DNA from: Solirubrobacteraceae bacterium
GTDB lineage: Bacteria > Actinomycetota > Thermoleophilia > Solirubrobacterales > Solirubrobacteraceae
Length of the DNA stretch: 9,137 nt
Assembly: GCA_025928415.1 (NCBI GenBank)
Contig: JAICJK010000065.1
Span: forward strand, 1-9,137
Reading direction: 5' to 3'
Part shown: one piece after another, positions 1-5,950 of the stretch
Layout: each line of letters opens with the position of its first letter
Position numbering within the stretch: position 1 is the first letter of the stretch
Made by a program: the position numbers and the translations under genes
The notes under the pieces: generated by a model
The model's input: only the letters and a program-made list of their open reading frames with translations
Told to the model about the DNA's origin: nothing
Database searches by the model: none

Positions 1-678
1 CGGCATCGTCGTCGAGAGCGGCGCGTAGGCGGTCCAGCCCGCGGCGAACGAGCCGCCGGGGGCCAGGAAGCTCATCAGCATGATCACGCCGCCCAGGGGC
101 AGCAGCCAATAGGACAGCGCGTTCAGGCGCGGGAAGGCCATGTCCGGCGCGCCGATCATCAGCGGCAGCACGAAGTTGGCCAGGCCTGCGAAGACCGGGA
201 TGACGAACAGGAAGATCAGCAGCGAGGCGTGGACGCTGAAGACGCCGTTGAACGTGTTCGAGTCCAGGAACTGGCGCCCCGGCGCGGCGAGCTCGGCGCG
301 GATGAGCATCGCGAACAGGCCGCCGATGAACAGGTAGACGAACGAGTGCACGACGTACTGGACGCCGATGACCTTGTGGTCGGTGTTCGGCAGCAGGTAG
401 CTCTTCCAGCTCTTCGCGCCGTGGCCCGAGTGGTCCTCGGGCCGCGTCGGCCGGCCGGCCGCCCAGTGGAACCAGTAGTCGAACAGGCCCAGCCCGATCA
501 GGAAGAAGAACGGGACGACGATCAGCCCGACCGTCACGGCGGCCTCGCTGTCCCCGAACGGCCTGTCGTAGCCGAACAGCAGGCGCAGCAGCCCGTCGAA
601 CACCCAGGTGAAGACCACGCCGACCGCGATGAACGCGAGGGCGCGGGGCCAGCCGGCTTGACGCAGGGAAACGGGCAT
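1..678 (-). CDS. coxA: Cytochrome c oxidase subunit I, second copy (partial, C-terminus beyond the left edge)
   Basis: This is the first 226 residues of a haem-copper oxidase subunit I, the membrane subunit that reduces oxygen and pumps protons; the frame stays open to base 1. The family core begins near residue 98 (NTDHKVIGVQYVVHSFVY). His150 in the FSVHAS segment is the expected low-spin haem ligand, and Asp179 in GAPDMAFPRLNALSYW is the D-channel entry Asp. The CuB and haem a3 histidines lie outside the window. Before the core are about 95 extra residues with two predicted membrane helices (about 12-36 and 46-68) and a short linker with His/Asp; the other coxA in this window has only about 35 residues there. 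The ATG lies 10 bases after the coxB stop, and a GAGG ribosome site overlaps that stop codon, so the two genes are co-translated. Identity is secure; the role of the extension is unknown. Confidence 0.93.
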   Translation of the reverse strand, partial: MPVSLRQAGWPRALAFIAVGVVFTWVFDGLLRLLFGYDRPFGDSEAAVTVGLIVVPFFFLIGLGLFDYWFHWAAGRPTRPEDHSGHGAKSWKSYLLPNTDHKVIGVQYVVHSFVYLFIGGLFAMLIRAELAAPGRQFLDSNTFNGVFSVHASLLIFLFVIPVFAGLANFVLPLMIGAPDMAFPRLNALSYWLLPLGGVIMLMSFLAPGGSFAAGWTAYAPLSTTMP

Positions 679-688
679 CAGGACAGCC

Positions 689-1786
689 TCACTTGCTCGA
701 AACGTCGTGGAGGTACTTCACCAGGGCCTTGAGCTCCTGAGGGCTCAGGGTCTGGCCGTAGTTCGGCGGCATCACGCTGGCCGGGAAGCCCTTCGTGATG
801 ACCTTGTTCGGATCGACGATGTCCTGCTCGATCTGGGCCGGGCTCTGGCCCTTCAGGGCCTTCCCGAGGTCGGGCCCGACCGTGCCGGTCGCGCCGGCGG
901 CGGCGAGCGTGTGGCAGGCCGCGCACGCGGCGGGCGTCCGCCCGTTGCCGTTGGTGAACAGCGCCTTGGCGTCGACCGCCGCAGCCTGTCCGCCGCCGCC
1001 GCCGCCCGCTGCCGCGCCCGCGGCCGCCGCGCCGCCCTGCGAGCGCTTGGCCAGCCAGGCGTCGAACTGCTTGGGCTGGACGACGCTGACCGTGCTGCGC
1101 ATGTAGGCGTGCCCGAGGCCGCAGAGCTCGGCGCACACGACCGGGTAGGAGCCCAGGCGCGTGGGCGTCACGCGGTAGTGGCCGGTGATGCCGGGGACCG
1201 CGTCGAGCTTGACCCGGAAGGCCGGCACCCAGAAGTCGTGGATCACGTCCTTGGCGTGGATCGCGAAGCGGACCGAGCGGCCCTTGGGGAGCATCAGCTC
1301 GGTCGTGTCGAACGGCTTGCCGTTCGTGCCCGTGTAGCGGTAGGTCCAGGCGAACTGCTGGCCGGTGACGTCGACCTTGAGCTCGGGCTGCGCGGACTTG
1401 GCCGGCGCCTCCTCGATGTCGGTCAGCGTGATGTACGCGTAGGTGCACAGCGACACGAGGATCAGCGCGGGGATGGCGGTCCAGACGATCTCCAGGCGGG
1501 TGTTGCCGTGGATCGGCGGCCCGTCGATGTTCTCCTCGCCGGGGCGCATCCGGAACTTCAGGACGGAGAACAGGACCACCACGACCACCAGCACGAAGAA
1601 CGGCACCGACACGATCACGAGGACGTCGTAGAGCGTGTCGATCTTCTTCGCCTGCGTCGAGGCGACCGGCGGGAACCAGTTGATGATCAGCCCGAGCGCG
1701 ATGCCGATGGCCGAGGCCACCAGCCCGATGACCACCATCTGCATGATCGCCCGCCGGCCCACCGGCGGGCGTCGTTCCTCTCCCAT
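689..1786 (-). CDS. coxB: Cytochrome c oxidase subunit II with fused cytochrome c domain (caa3 type)
   Basis: Subunit II accepts electrons at a binuclear CuA centre and passes them to subunit I. Numbered from the ATG at 1786 (365 aa), membrane helices lie near 16-36, 55-77 and 97-120, the first probably a signal anchor. The CuA domain has the aromatic segment GQQFAWTYRY (142-151) and a full ligand set: His183, Cys218, Glu220, Cys222, His226 and Met229. An Ala/Gly-only linker (about 250-270) leads to a C-terminal class I cytochrome c with a CAACH haem site (288-292) and a likely axial Met339 in SVMPPNYG. This makes it a caa3-type subunit carrying its own electron donor. An in-frame ATG at 1819 would add 11 residues; 1786 is preferred because TAGGAT/AGGA sits just before it. 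It heads the coxB-coxA pair and lies 110 bp downstream of an AraC-type gene on the same strand. Confidence 0.96.
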   Translation of the reverse strand: MGEERRPPVGRRAIMQMVVIGLVASAIGIALGLIINWFPPVASTQAKKIDTLYDVLVIVSVPFFVLVVVVVLFSVLKFRMRPGEENIDGPPIHGNTRLEIVWTAIPALILVSLCTYAYITLTDIEEAPAKSAQPELKVDVTGQQFAWTYRYTGTNGKPFDTTELMLPKGRSVRFAIHAKDVIHDFWVPAFRVKLDAVPGITGHYRVTPTRLGSYPVVCAELCGLGHAYMRSTVSVVQPKQFDAWLAKRSQGGAAAAGAAAGGGGGGQAAAVDAKALFTNGNGRTPAACAACHTLAAAGATGTVGPDLGKALKGQSPAQIEQDIVDPNKVITKGFPASVMPPNYGQTLSPQELKALVKYLHDVSSK

Positions 1787-1793
1787 GACCGCG

Positions 1794-1799
1794 ATCCTA
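1794..1799 (-). promoter_or_regulatory. Candidate -10 hexamer TAGGAT for the caa3 coxB gene
   Basis: Read on the minus strand, TAGGAT ends 7 bases before the ATG at 1786, the spacing expected of a leaderless actinobacterial transcript. A weak TTGCAT (1818-1823) lies 18 bases upstream as a possible -35. The same bases contain AGGA, so this could instead be a ribosome binding site. Confidence 0.42.
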
Positions 1800-1896
1800 A
1801 GCCCGCGGATGGACACCATGCAACGCGCCCCGGGCCTGCGGGCGCTTTTCGGGGAGATTTCTCAGCCAGGGTGGAGGATTTGCGCTGCGACGGCGC

Positions 1897-2283
1897 TCAG
1901 GCCGCGGCGCGCGACGCGTCCGCGCGGGCCGCCAGGTGGCGCCGCGCGGCCCGGAAGTCCGACGGAGCGAGGCCGTGGCGCCGGCGGAACGCCTTGGCGA
2001 ACTGGGCGGGCTGGCGGTAGCCCACGCGGCGGGCCACCTCGCGCACGGTGAGCCCGCGGGTCTGCAGCATCTCGGCCGCGCGGTCCATCCGCACGCCCGT
2101 CAGGTGCTCGCGGAAGGTCGTCTCGCCGATCTCGGCGTAGGCGCGCTGGAGCTGGCGCCGGGAGGAGGCCACCCGGCGCGCGATGTCGTCGAGCGAGAGA
2201 TCGGAGGCGTACTCGTCGCGCACGATGCCCACCGCGTCTTCGAAGAGCGCCGTGCGATGGCGGATGGTGGCGGGACGCTGCAT
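1897..2283 (-). CDS. AraC-family transcriptional regulator consisting of the DNA-binding domain only
   Basis: This 128-residue protein is almost entirely an AraC/XylS DNA-binding domain, with two helix-turn-helix units. The first is around 29-52 (LSLDDIARRVASSRRQLQRA). The second is around 78-111 and carries the family signature GYRQPAQFAKAFRRRHGLAP. There is no ligand-binding or dimerisation domain, so it resembles MarA/SoxS in architecture. The start is set by AGGA 7 bases before the ATG. It is divergent from the CBS-domain gene across 155 bp. On its own strand, 110 bp downstream, is the caa3 coxB-coxA pair. It may act on itself, on the CBS gene or on that oxidase locus; this is inferred from position alone. 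The tail after residue 115 is Ala/Arg-rich and nondescript. Confidence 0.88.
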   Translation of the reverse strand: MQRPATIRHRTALFEDAVGIVRDEYASDLSLDDIARRVASSRRQLQRAYAEIGETTFREHLTGVRMDRAAEMLQTRGLTVREVARRVGYRQPAQFAKAFRRRHGLAPSDFRAARRHLAARADASRAAA

Positions 2284-2328
2284 GTCCGATTCCTACGACC
2301 CGGATGGCCGTGGAGGATGACCTCGAGA

Positions 2329-2347
2329 CCCCGGAGGTCCCCCGGAG
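2329..2347. repeat. Tandem 8-bp direct repeat, possible AraC-type operator
   Basis: CCCCGGAG occurs at 2329-2336 and again at 2340-2347, one helical turn (11 bp) apart, about 50-60 bp upstream of the AraC-type start. AraC-family domains contact two half-sites about one turn apart, so the phasing fits an operator. In such GC-rich DNA it may be chance. Confidence 0.28.
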
Positions 2348-2420
2348 CACCCATCCTGGCACACCGGCGCTCCGTTCCGTCGCAGTGAGAGGTACGATCG
2401 CGGCAATCGTTGCAAGTACG

Positions 2421-2428
2421 AGGGAGGG
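2421..2428 (+). promoter_or_regulatory. Ribosome binding site that sets the start of the CBS-domain gene
   Basis: AGGGAGGG ends 10 bases before the ATG at 2439. It is the strongest purine-rich stretch upstream of any start codon in the window, and it supports 2439 over the in-frame ATG at 2304. Confidence 0.55.
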
Positions 2429-2438
2429 CGCGAGATCC

Positions 2439-2858
2439 ATGCAGGTACGCGATGGGATGAGCACCGTGGTGCTGACGATCGGTCCCAGCCACACGCTCCG
2501 CGAGGCGGCGCGCCAGATGGCCGAGCGCCGCGTCGGCGCCGCCGTCGTGCTGGACCCCGACGGCCCCGGGCACGGGATCCTGACCGAGCGCGACGTCCTC
2601 CGGTCGATCGGCGCCGGGCACGACCCCGACGAGCAGCTCGTCGGCGACCACCTGACGTCCGACGTCGTCTTCGCGGCCCCCGACTGGTCGCTCGAGGAGG
2701 CGGCGGTGGCCATGGTCCGGGGCAACTTCCGCCATCTGATCGTGACCGAGGGCGGGGAGATCGCCGGCGTCCTGTCCGTGCGCGACGTCGTGCGCTGCTG
2801 GACGGACGACGGCGCCCTGTGCGACGTGCCGGAGTCCGCGCAGGCGCCCGCCGCCTGA
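2439..2858 (+). CDS. Two-CBS-domain protein (nucleotide-sensing module)
   Basis: This 139-residue protein is a tandem pair of CBS domains and nothing else. CBS1 covers about residues 2-60 and ends in GILTERDVLRSIG. CBS2 covers about 68-125 and ends in GVLSVRDVVRCW. The Arg-Asp pairs in these segments (TERD 49-52, VRD 114-116) are where Bateman modules bind the phosphate/ribose of adenine nucleotides. Stand-alone CBS pairs usually sense AMP, ATP, NAD(H) or SAM, but the ligand cannot be read from sequence here. The start at 2439 has a strong AGGGAGGG site, and the conserved domain begins immediately after it. It is the only plus-strand gene between the two oxidase loci and is divergent from the AraC-type gene. 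A link to energy status and respiration is attractive but inferred. Confidence 0.9.
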   Translation: MQVRDGMSTVVLTIGPSHTLREAARQMAERRVGAAVVLDPDGPGHGILTERDVLRSIGAGHDPDEQLVGDHLTSDVVFAAPDWSLEEAAVAMVRGNFRHLIVTEGGEIAGVLSVRDVVRCWTDDGALCDVPESAQAPAA

Positions 2859-2867
2859 CCGGCCGCC

Positions 2868-2885
2868 GCGCGCGCCGCCGCGCGC
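2868..2885. terminator. Possible stem-loop between converging CBS and subunit IV-like genes
   Basis: GCGCGC (2868-2873) and GCGCGC (2880-2885) flank a 6-base GCCGCC loop inside the 29-bp gap between two convergent stop codons. It is placed as a bidirectional terminator would be, but there is no T-run on either side and the repeats are simple GC runs. Confidence 0.3.
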
Positions 2886-2887
2886 TC

Positions 2888-3121
2888 TCAGTGGTGCTTG
2901 GACTCGACGGGCAGCGAGTCGAGCTCGCGGCGCGCGTCCTGGATCCAGCGGACGAGGACCACGAGCGCGAGGATCCCGCCGGCGATGACGAGGACCAGCG
3001 AGGTGGTGACGCCGACCAGCGCCACCGTGATGCCCACGGTGAGCAGCAGCGGCTGGAGCGACGGGCCGGGGAGGTGGATCTCCTCGCCGACGGGCGGGAC
3101 GGGCTTCTCGCTCGGGCTCAT
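2888..3121 (-). CDS. Small two-helix membrane protein, cytochrome c oxidase subunit IV-like
   Basis: This 77-residue protein has a Pro/Glu-rich cytosolic-looking N-terminus (MSPSEKPVPPVGEEIHLPGP), two predicted membrane helices (about 22-41 and 43-61) and a charged C-terminal tail ending in HisHis. The EEIHLPGPS stretch before the first helix recalls segments seen next to terminal oxidase subunits in actinobacteria. With its place as the last gene of the oxidase operon, it is best read as a small accessory subunit (subunit IV-like). The ATG at 3121 overlaps the stop of the preceding micro-gene as ATGA, indicating translational coupling. An in-frame ATG at 3172 would add 17 basic residues and overlap that gene; it is less likely. 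Family membership rests on resemblance and context, not on a diagnostic motif. Confidence 0.72.
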   Translation of the reverse strand: MSPSEKPVPPVGEEIHLPGPSLQPLLLTVGITVALVGVTTSLVLVIAGGILALVVLVRWIQDARRELDSLPVESKHH

Positions 3122-3228
3122 GCGACGTAGATCAGCGCGGCGACGAAGGTCATGCCGAACATGAAGAGGCACACGGCGGTCACGATGAGGCCGGAGCGCA
3201 CGTTCTTGCGGGCGAGCTGGCGATCCAT
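3118..3228 (-). CDS. 36-residue single-helix membrane micro-protein in the oxidase operon
   Basis: This short gene encodes MDRQLARKNVRSGLIVTAVC followed by LFMFGMTFVAALIYVA. It has a basic N-terminus, one hydrophobic helix (about 13-35) and no soluble domain. AAGGA/AGGA stands 10 bases before the ATG. The stop overlaps the next start as ATGA, and ctaB ends 25 bases upstream, so it is tightly embedded in the operon. Its basic ArgLysAsn stretch, Met in the helix and LeuIleTyr end resemble the N-terminal anchor of the copper chaperone Cox11/CtaG. In alphaproteobacteria the position after ctaB is where the small CoxF protein and cox11 lie. It could be a CoxF-like assembly factor, a reduced Cox11 anchor or a small oxidase subunit. 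Function is unproven; the reading frame is convincing. Confidence 0.7.
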   Translation of the reverse strand: MDRQLARKNVRSGLIVTAVCLFMFGMTFVAALIYVA

Positions 3229-3253
3229 GGTCCTGGGTTCCTTCTGACGGGTT

Positions 3254-4156
3254 TCAGAGCTTGACGTCGACCACCATCGCGACGAACAGCAGCGCGAGGT
3301 AGGCGAGGGAGAAGAGGTAGAGGCGCAGCGCGCTGCGACGGTCCGCGCGGCGCTGCAGCAGCACGGCGCCGCCGATGAACGCGCCGCCCAGCGGCAGCGA
3401 GGCGACGAGGTAGAACGCGCCCAGGCCCCCGGCGCAGAACGGCAGCTGCGACACCGCGTAGAGCAGCACCGAGTAGAGGAGGATCTGCCGGCGCGTCTCG
3501 GTCTCGCCGCGCACCACGGAGAGCATCGGGACGCCGACCTTGGCGTACTCCTCCTTCATGAGCAGCGACAGCGCCCAGAAGTGCGGCGGGGTCCAGAAGA
3601 AGACGAGCGCGAACAGGTAGAAGGCCAGCCACGACACGTTGCCGGTGACCGCGGCCCAGCCGACGAGCGGCGGGATCGCGCCGGCGGCCCCGCCGATGAC
3701 GATGTTCTGCGGCGTGCGGCGCTTGAGCCAGATCGTGTAGACGCCCACGTAGCCGGCGAACCCGGCGAGCGACAGGGACGCCGCCAGCAGGTTGATCGTC
3801 AGGGACATCAGGACGAACGAGGCCGCGGCGAGCACGAGGCCGAACAGCAGCGCCGAGCGCGGCGCGACGCGGCCCGCCGGAACCGGGCGGTTGGCCGTGC
3901 GCGCCATCTGGGCGTCGATGTCGCGGTCGTAGTAGTGGTTGACCGCCCCGGCGCCCCCCGCCGACAGGTAGCCGCCCAGGCACGTGAGCAGGACCAGCGT
4001 CACCGACGGGCTGCCGGCGACGAGCATCGTCGTGACCGTCGTCAGCAGCAGGAGCGACTGGACCCGGGGCTTGGTCAGCTCCAGGTAGTCGGCGAGGACC
4101 TGGCGGACGCCGGTGCCCGAGGCCGGCGCGACCGCCGCTTGGCTCGTGGCCTCCAT
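3254..4156 (-). CDS. ctaB: Protoheme IX farnesyltransferase (haem O synthase)
   Basis: CtaB transfers a farnesyl group to protohaem IX to make haem O, the precursor of the haem A needed by the adjacent oxidases. The 300-residue length is typical of this multi-pass UbiA-family membrane enzyme. Diagnostic segments are the first Asp-rich motif NHYYDRDIDAQMARTANRPV (73-92, with Asn73, Asp77 and Asp81), the loop YTIWLKRRTPQNIVIGGAAG (140-159) followed by IPPLVGWAAVTG, and TPPHFWALSL (189-198) followed by KEEYAKVGVPMLSVVRGE (201-218). Transmembrane helices fill the rest. The ATG at 4156 starts 25 bases after the coxA stop, with TAAGGT in that gap, which could be a ribosome site or an internal promoter. 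It is the third gene of the coxB-coxA-ctaB operon. CtaA, which converts haem O to haem A, is not in the window. Confidence 0.97.
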   Translation of the reverse strand: MEATSQAAVAPASGTGVRQVLADYLELTKPRVQSLLLLTTVTTMLVAGSPSVTLVLLTCLGGYLSAGGAGAVNHYYDRDIDAQMARTANRPVPAGRVAPRSALLFGLVLAAASFVLMSLTINLLAASLSLAGFAGYVGVYTIWLKRRTPQNIVIGGAAGAIPPLVGWAAVTGNVSWLAFYLFALVFFWTPPHFWALSLLMKEEYAKVGVPMLSVVRGETETRRQILLYSVLLYAVSQLPFCAGGLGAFYLVASLPLGGAFIGGAVLLQRRADRRSALRLYLFSLAYLALLFVAMVVDVKL

Positions 4157-4164
4157 GGCCGGCG

Positions 4165-4170
4165 ACCTTA
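4165..4170 (-). promoter_or_regulatory. Candidate internal -10 hexamer TAAGGT before ctaB
   Basis: TAAGGT (minus strand) ends 8 bases before the ctaB ATG and lies between the coxA stop and that start. It fits the TANNNT pattern found before four other genes here and could give ctaB and the two small genes their own transcript. AAGG within it could equally be a ribosome site. Confidence 0.33.
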
Positions 4171-4181
4171 CCGCCTCGCCC

Positions 4182-5915
4182 CTAGACGGTGCCCTGGGTC
4201 TCGGGACCCATGGAGGCGACCGTCGCGGCGGGCTGGAGGGCGGCGAGGCGATCGGCCTGCCGGGCGACCTCGCGGCGGATGTCCTTCATCGGCTCCACCG
4301 AGCGGATGCGCGGGATCGTGTCGAAGTTGTTCACCGGCGGCGGTGACTGGGTGAACCACTCGAGCGTGTTGGCCTTCCACGGGTCCGGCCCGGCCACAGC
4401 GCCGCGCTTGAGCGAGCGCACGACGTTGATCACGATGACCCCGACGCCCAGGGCCAGGATGAACGAGCCGATCGTGGAGATGAGGTTGTAGAGCTCGAGG
4501 TGGCCGACGTCGGGGTACTCGTAGACCCGTCGCGGCATGCCGTCCAGGCCGATGGCGTGCTGGACGAAGAAGGTCACGTGGAAGCCGATCAGCACGAGCC
4601 AGAAGCTGAGCTTGCCCAGCGGCTCGCTCATCATCCGGCCGGTGATCTTCGGAAACCAGTAGTGCACTCCCGCGAAGACGGCGAAGACCGCGCCGCCGAC
4701 GATCACGTAGTGGAAGTGGGCCACCACGAAGTAGGTGTCGGTGAGCTGCCAGTCGATCGGGAAGATCGCCACGAAGATGCCGGTGATCCCGCCGATGAGG
4801 AACGTCCCGATGAAGCCGACGCAGTACAGCAGCGGCGTGGTGAACTCGATCGTGCCGCGCCACAGCGTGCCGATCCAGTTGAAGATCTTCACCCCCGTGG
4901 GCACCGCGATGAGGAACGAGCTCATCATGAAGAACACCAGCACGACCGTCGGGCTCGGCGTGGAGAACATGTGGTGCGCCCACACGAGCAGCCCGAGGAA
5001 GGCGATCACCACGGTGGAGGCCGCGACGGCCTTGTAGCCGAAGATCGGCTTGCGGGCGAAGACCGGGATGACCTCGGAGATGATCCCGAAGCCCGGCAGC
5101 ACCATGATGTACACCTCGGGGTGCCCGAAGAACCAGAACAGGTGCTGCCACAGCAGCGGACTGCCGCCGCTGGTCGGGTCGAAGAAGTGCGTCCCGAAGT
5201 GACGGTCGGTGAGCAGCAGGGTCACCGCGCCGGCGATCACCGGCAGCGCGAGGATCAGCAGGATCGCGTAGACGAGGATCGCCCAGACGAACAGCGGCAG
5301 GCGCCCCCAGCCCATGCCGGGGGCGCGCATGTTGGCGATCGTCGCGTAGAAGTTGATCGCGCCGATCAGCGACGACAGGCCGGTGAGGTGGATCAGGTAG
5401 ATCCACGCGTCGACGCCGCCCGAGGGCAGGTAGGAGGACTCGGCCAGCGGCGTGTAGCACGTCCACCCGCACTCGGGCGGGGAGAAGAAGATCGACGCGT
5501 AGAAGACGACGCCGCCGGCGGCCAGCAGCCAGAAGGAGAGCGCGTTGAGCTTCGGGAACGCCATGTCCCGCGCGCCGATCATCAGCGGCAGCAGGTAGTT
5601 GCCGAACCCGGCCATCACCGGCACGACGAACAGGAAGATCATCGTCGTCCCGTGCAGCGTGAACAGCTCGTTGTACTTCTGCGGCGTCAGCAGCGTGTTG
5701 TCGGCCTGGCTGAGCTGCAGCCGGATCAGGAGCGCCTCGACGCCGCCCATGATGAAGAAGACGAACGTGAGGACCAGGTACATGATCCCGATCTTCTTGT
5801 GGTCCGTCGTGGTGACCCACGAGGTCCATCCCGTGCGCTCGGGACGCACGTCGTGCGCGGCGATCTGGGGGACCGCGGCGGAGGCGGCGGGGCGGGCGAT
5901 CTCAGTGGTGGCCAT
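4182..5915 (-). CDS. coxA: Cytochrome c oxidase subunit I (aa3-type, complete)
   Basis: This 577-residue protein is a complete A1-type haem-copper oxidase subunit I. His88 (TLHGTTM) and His402 are the low-spin haem ligands, and His400 (VVAHFHYV) is the haem a3 ligand. CuB is bound by His265 (WFFGHPEVYI) and His314/His315 (VWAHHMFS), with Tyr269 in place for the His-Tyr crosslink. Proton routes are present: Asp117 (GARDMAFPKL), Glu267 and Lys343 (PTGVKIFNWIGT). The C-terminal DPWKANTLEW and QSPPPVNNFD segments are also family-typical. The frame is open far upstream, but the ATG at 5915, 35 bases after the coxB stop, begins the real protein; MATTEIARP is a normal short N-terminus. The ribosome site is weak, so translation may depend on coxB. 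An unusual pair of cysteines (149, 153) lies in the loop CGWTCYTPL. Confidence 0.97.
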   Translation of the reverse strand: MATTEIARPAASAAVPQIAAHDVRPERTGWTSWVTTTDHKKIGIMYLVLTFVFFIMGGVEALLIRLQLSQADNTLLTPQKYNELFTLHGTTMIFLFVVPVMAGFGNYLLPLMIGARDMAFPKLNALSFWLLAAGGVVFYASIFFSPPECGWTCYTPLAESSYLPSGGVDAWIYLIHLTGLSSLIGAINFYATIANMRAPGMGWGRLPLFVWAILVYAILLILALPVIAGAVTLLLTDRHFGTHFFDPTSGGSPLLWQHLFWFFGHPEVYIMVLPGFGIISEVIPVFARKPIFGYKAVAASTVVIAFLGLLVWAHHMFSTPSPTVVLVFFMMSSFLIAVPTGVKIFNWIGTLWRGTIEFTTPLLYCVGFIGTFLIGGITGIFVAIFPIDWQLTDTYFVVAHFHYVIVGGAVFAVFAGVHYWFPKITGRMMSEPLGKLSFWLVLIGFHVTFFVQHAIGLDGMPRRVYEYPDVGHLELYNLISTIGSFILALGVGVIVINVVRSLKRGAVAGPDPWKANTLEWFTQSPPPVNNFDTIPRIRSVEPMKDIRREVARQADRLAALQPAATVASMGPETQGTV

Positions 5916-5950
5916 GAAGTCCAGGTGGGTCGTGGCGGCGCCGGGGCGGC

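Larger units (their letters stand above)
2284..2438. promoter_or_regulatory. Divergent intergenic region between the AraC-type gene and the CBS-domain gene
   Basis: This 155-bp gap must hold both promoters. It contains an inverted repeat GACCTC-9-GAGGTC (2319-2339), an 8-bp direct repeat CCCCGGAG (2329-2336 and 2340-2347, starts 11 bp apart), a TACGAT hexamer (2393-2398) that could be the plus-strand -10, and a small dyad GCAA-TCG-TTGC (2403-2413) just after it. An ATG at 2304 opens an in-frame extension of the CBS gene, but that extension shows no domain and is not adopted. Confidence 0.45.

Noticed and set aside
1825..1849. Hairpin GCGCCC-9-GGGCGC followed by TTTT on the plus strand, resembling an intrinsic terminator.
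   Set aside because: No plus-strand gene ends here; flanking genes are on the minus strand, where no T-run follows. The stem is short and GC-only, so it was not annotated.
229..2051. Plus-strand open frames across the cox genes.
   Set aside because: They are rich in Arg, Ala, Asp and Val repeats typical of antisense frames in high-GC DNA and lie opposite genes with full catalytic motifs.
2304..2438. 45-residue N-terminal extension of the CBS-domain protein from the ATG at 2304.
   Set aside because: No domain or hydrophobic segment, no ribosome site at 2304, and a strong site precedes 2439, where CBS homology begins.
3122..3172. 17-residue basic extension of the subunit IV-like protein from the ATG at 3172.
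   Set aside because: It lies out of frame inside the micro-gene, and the ATGA overlap at 3118-3121 is a more typical operon junction.
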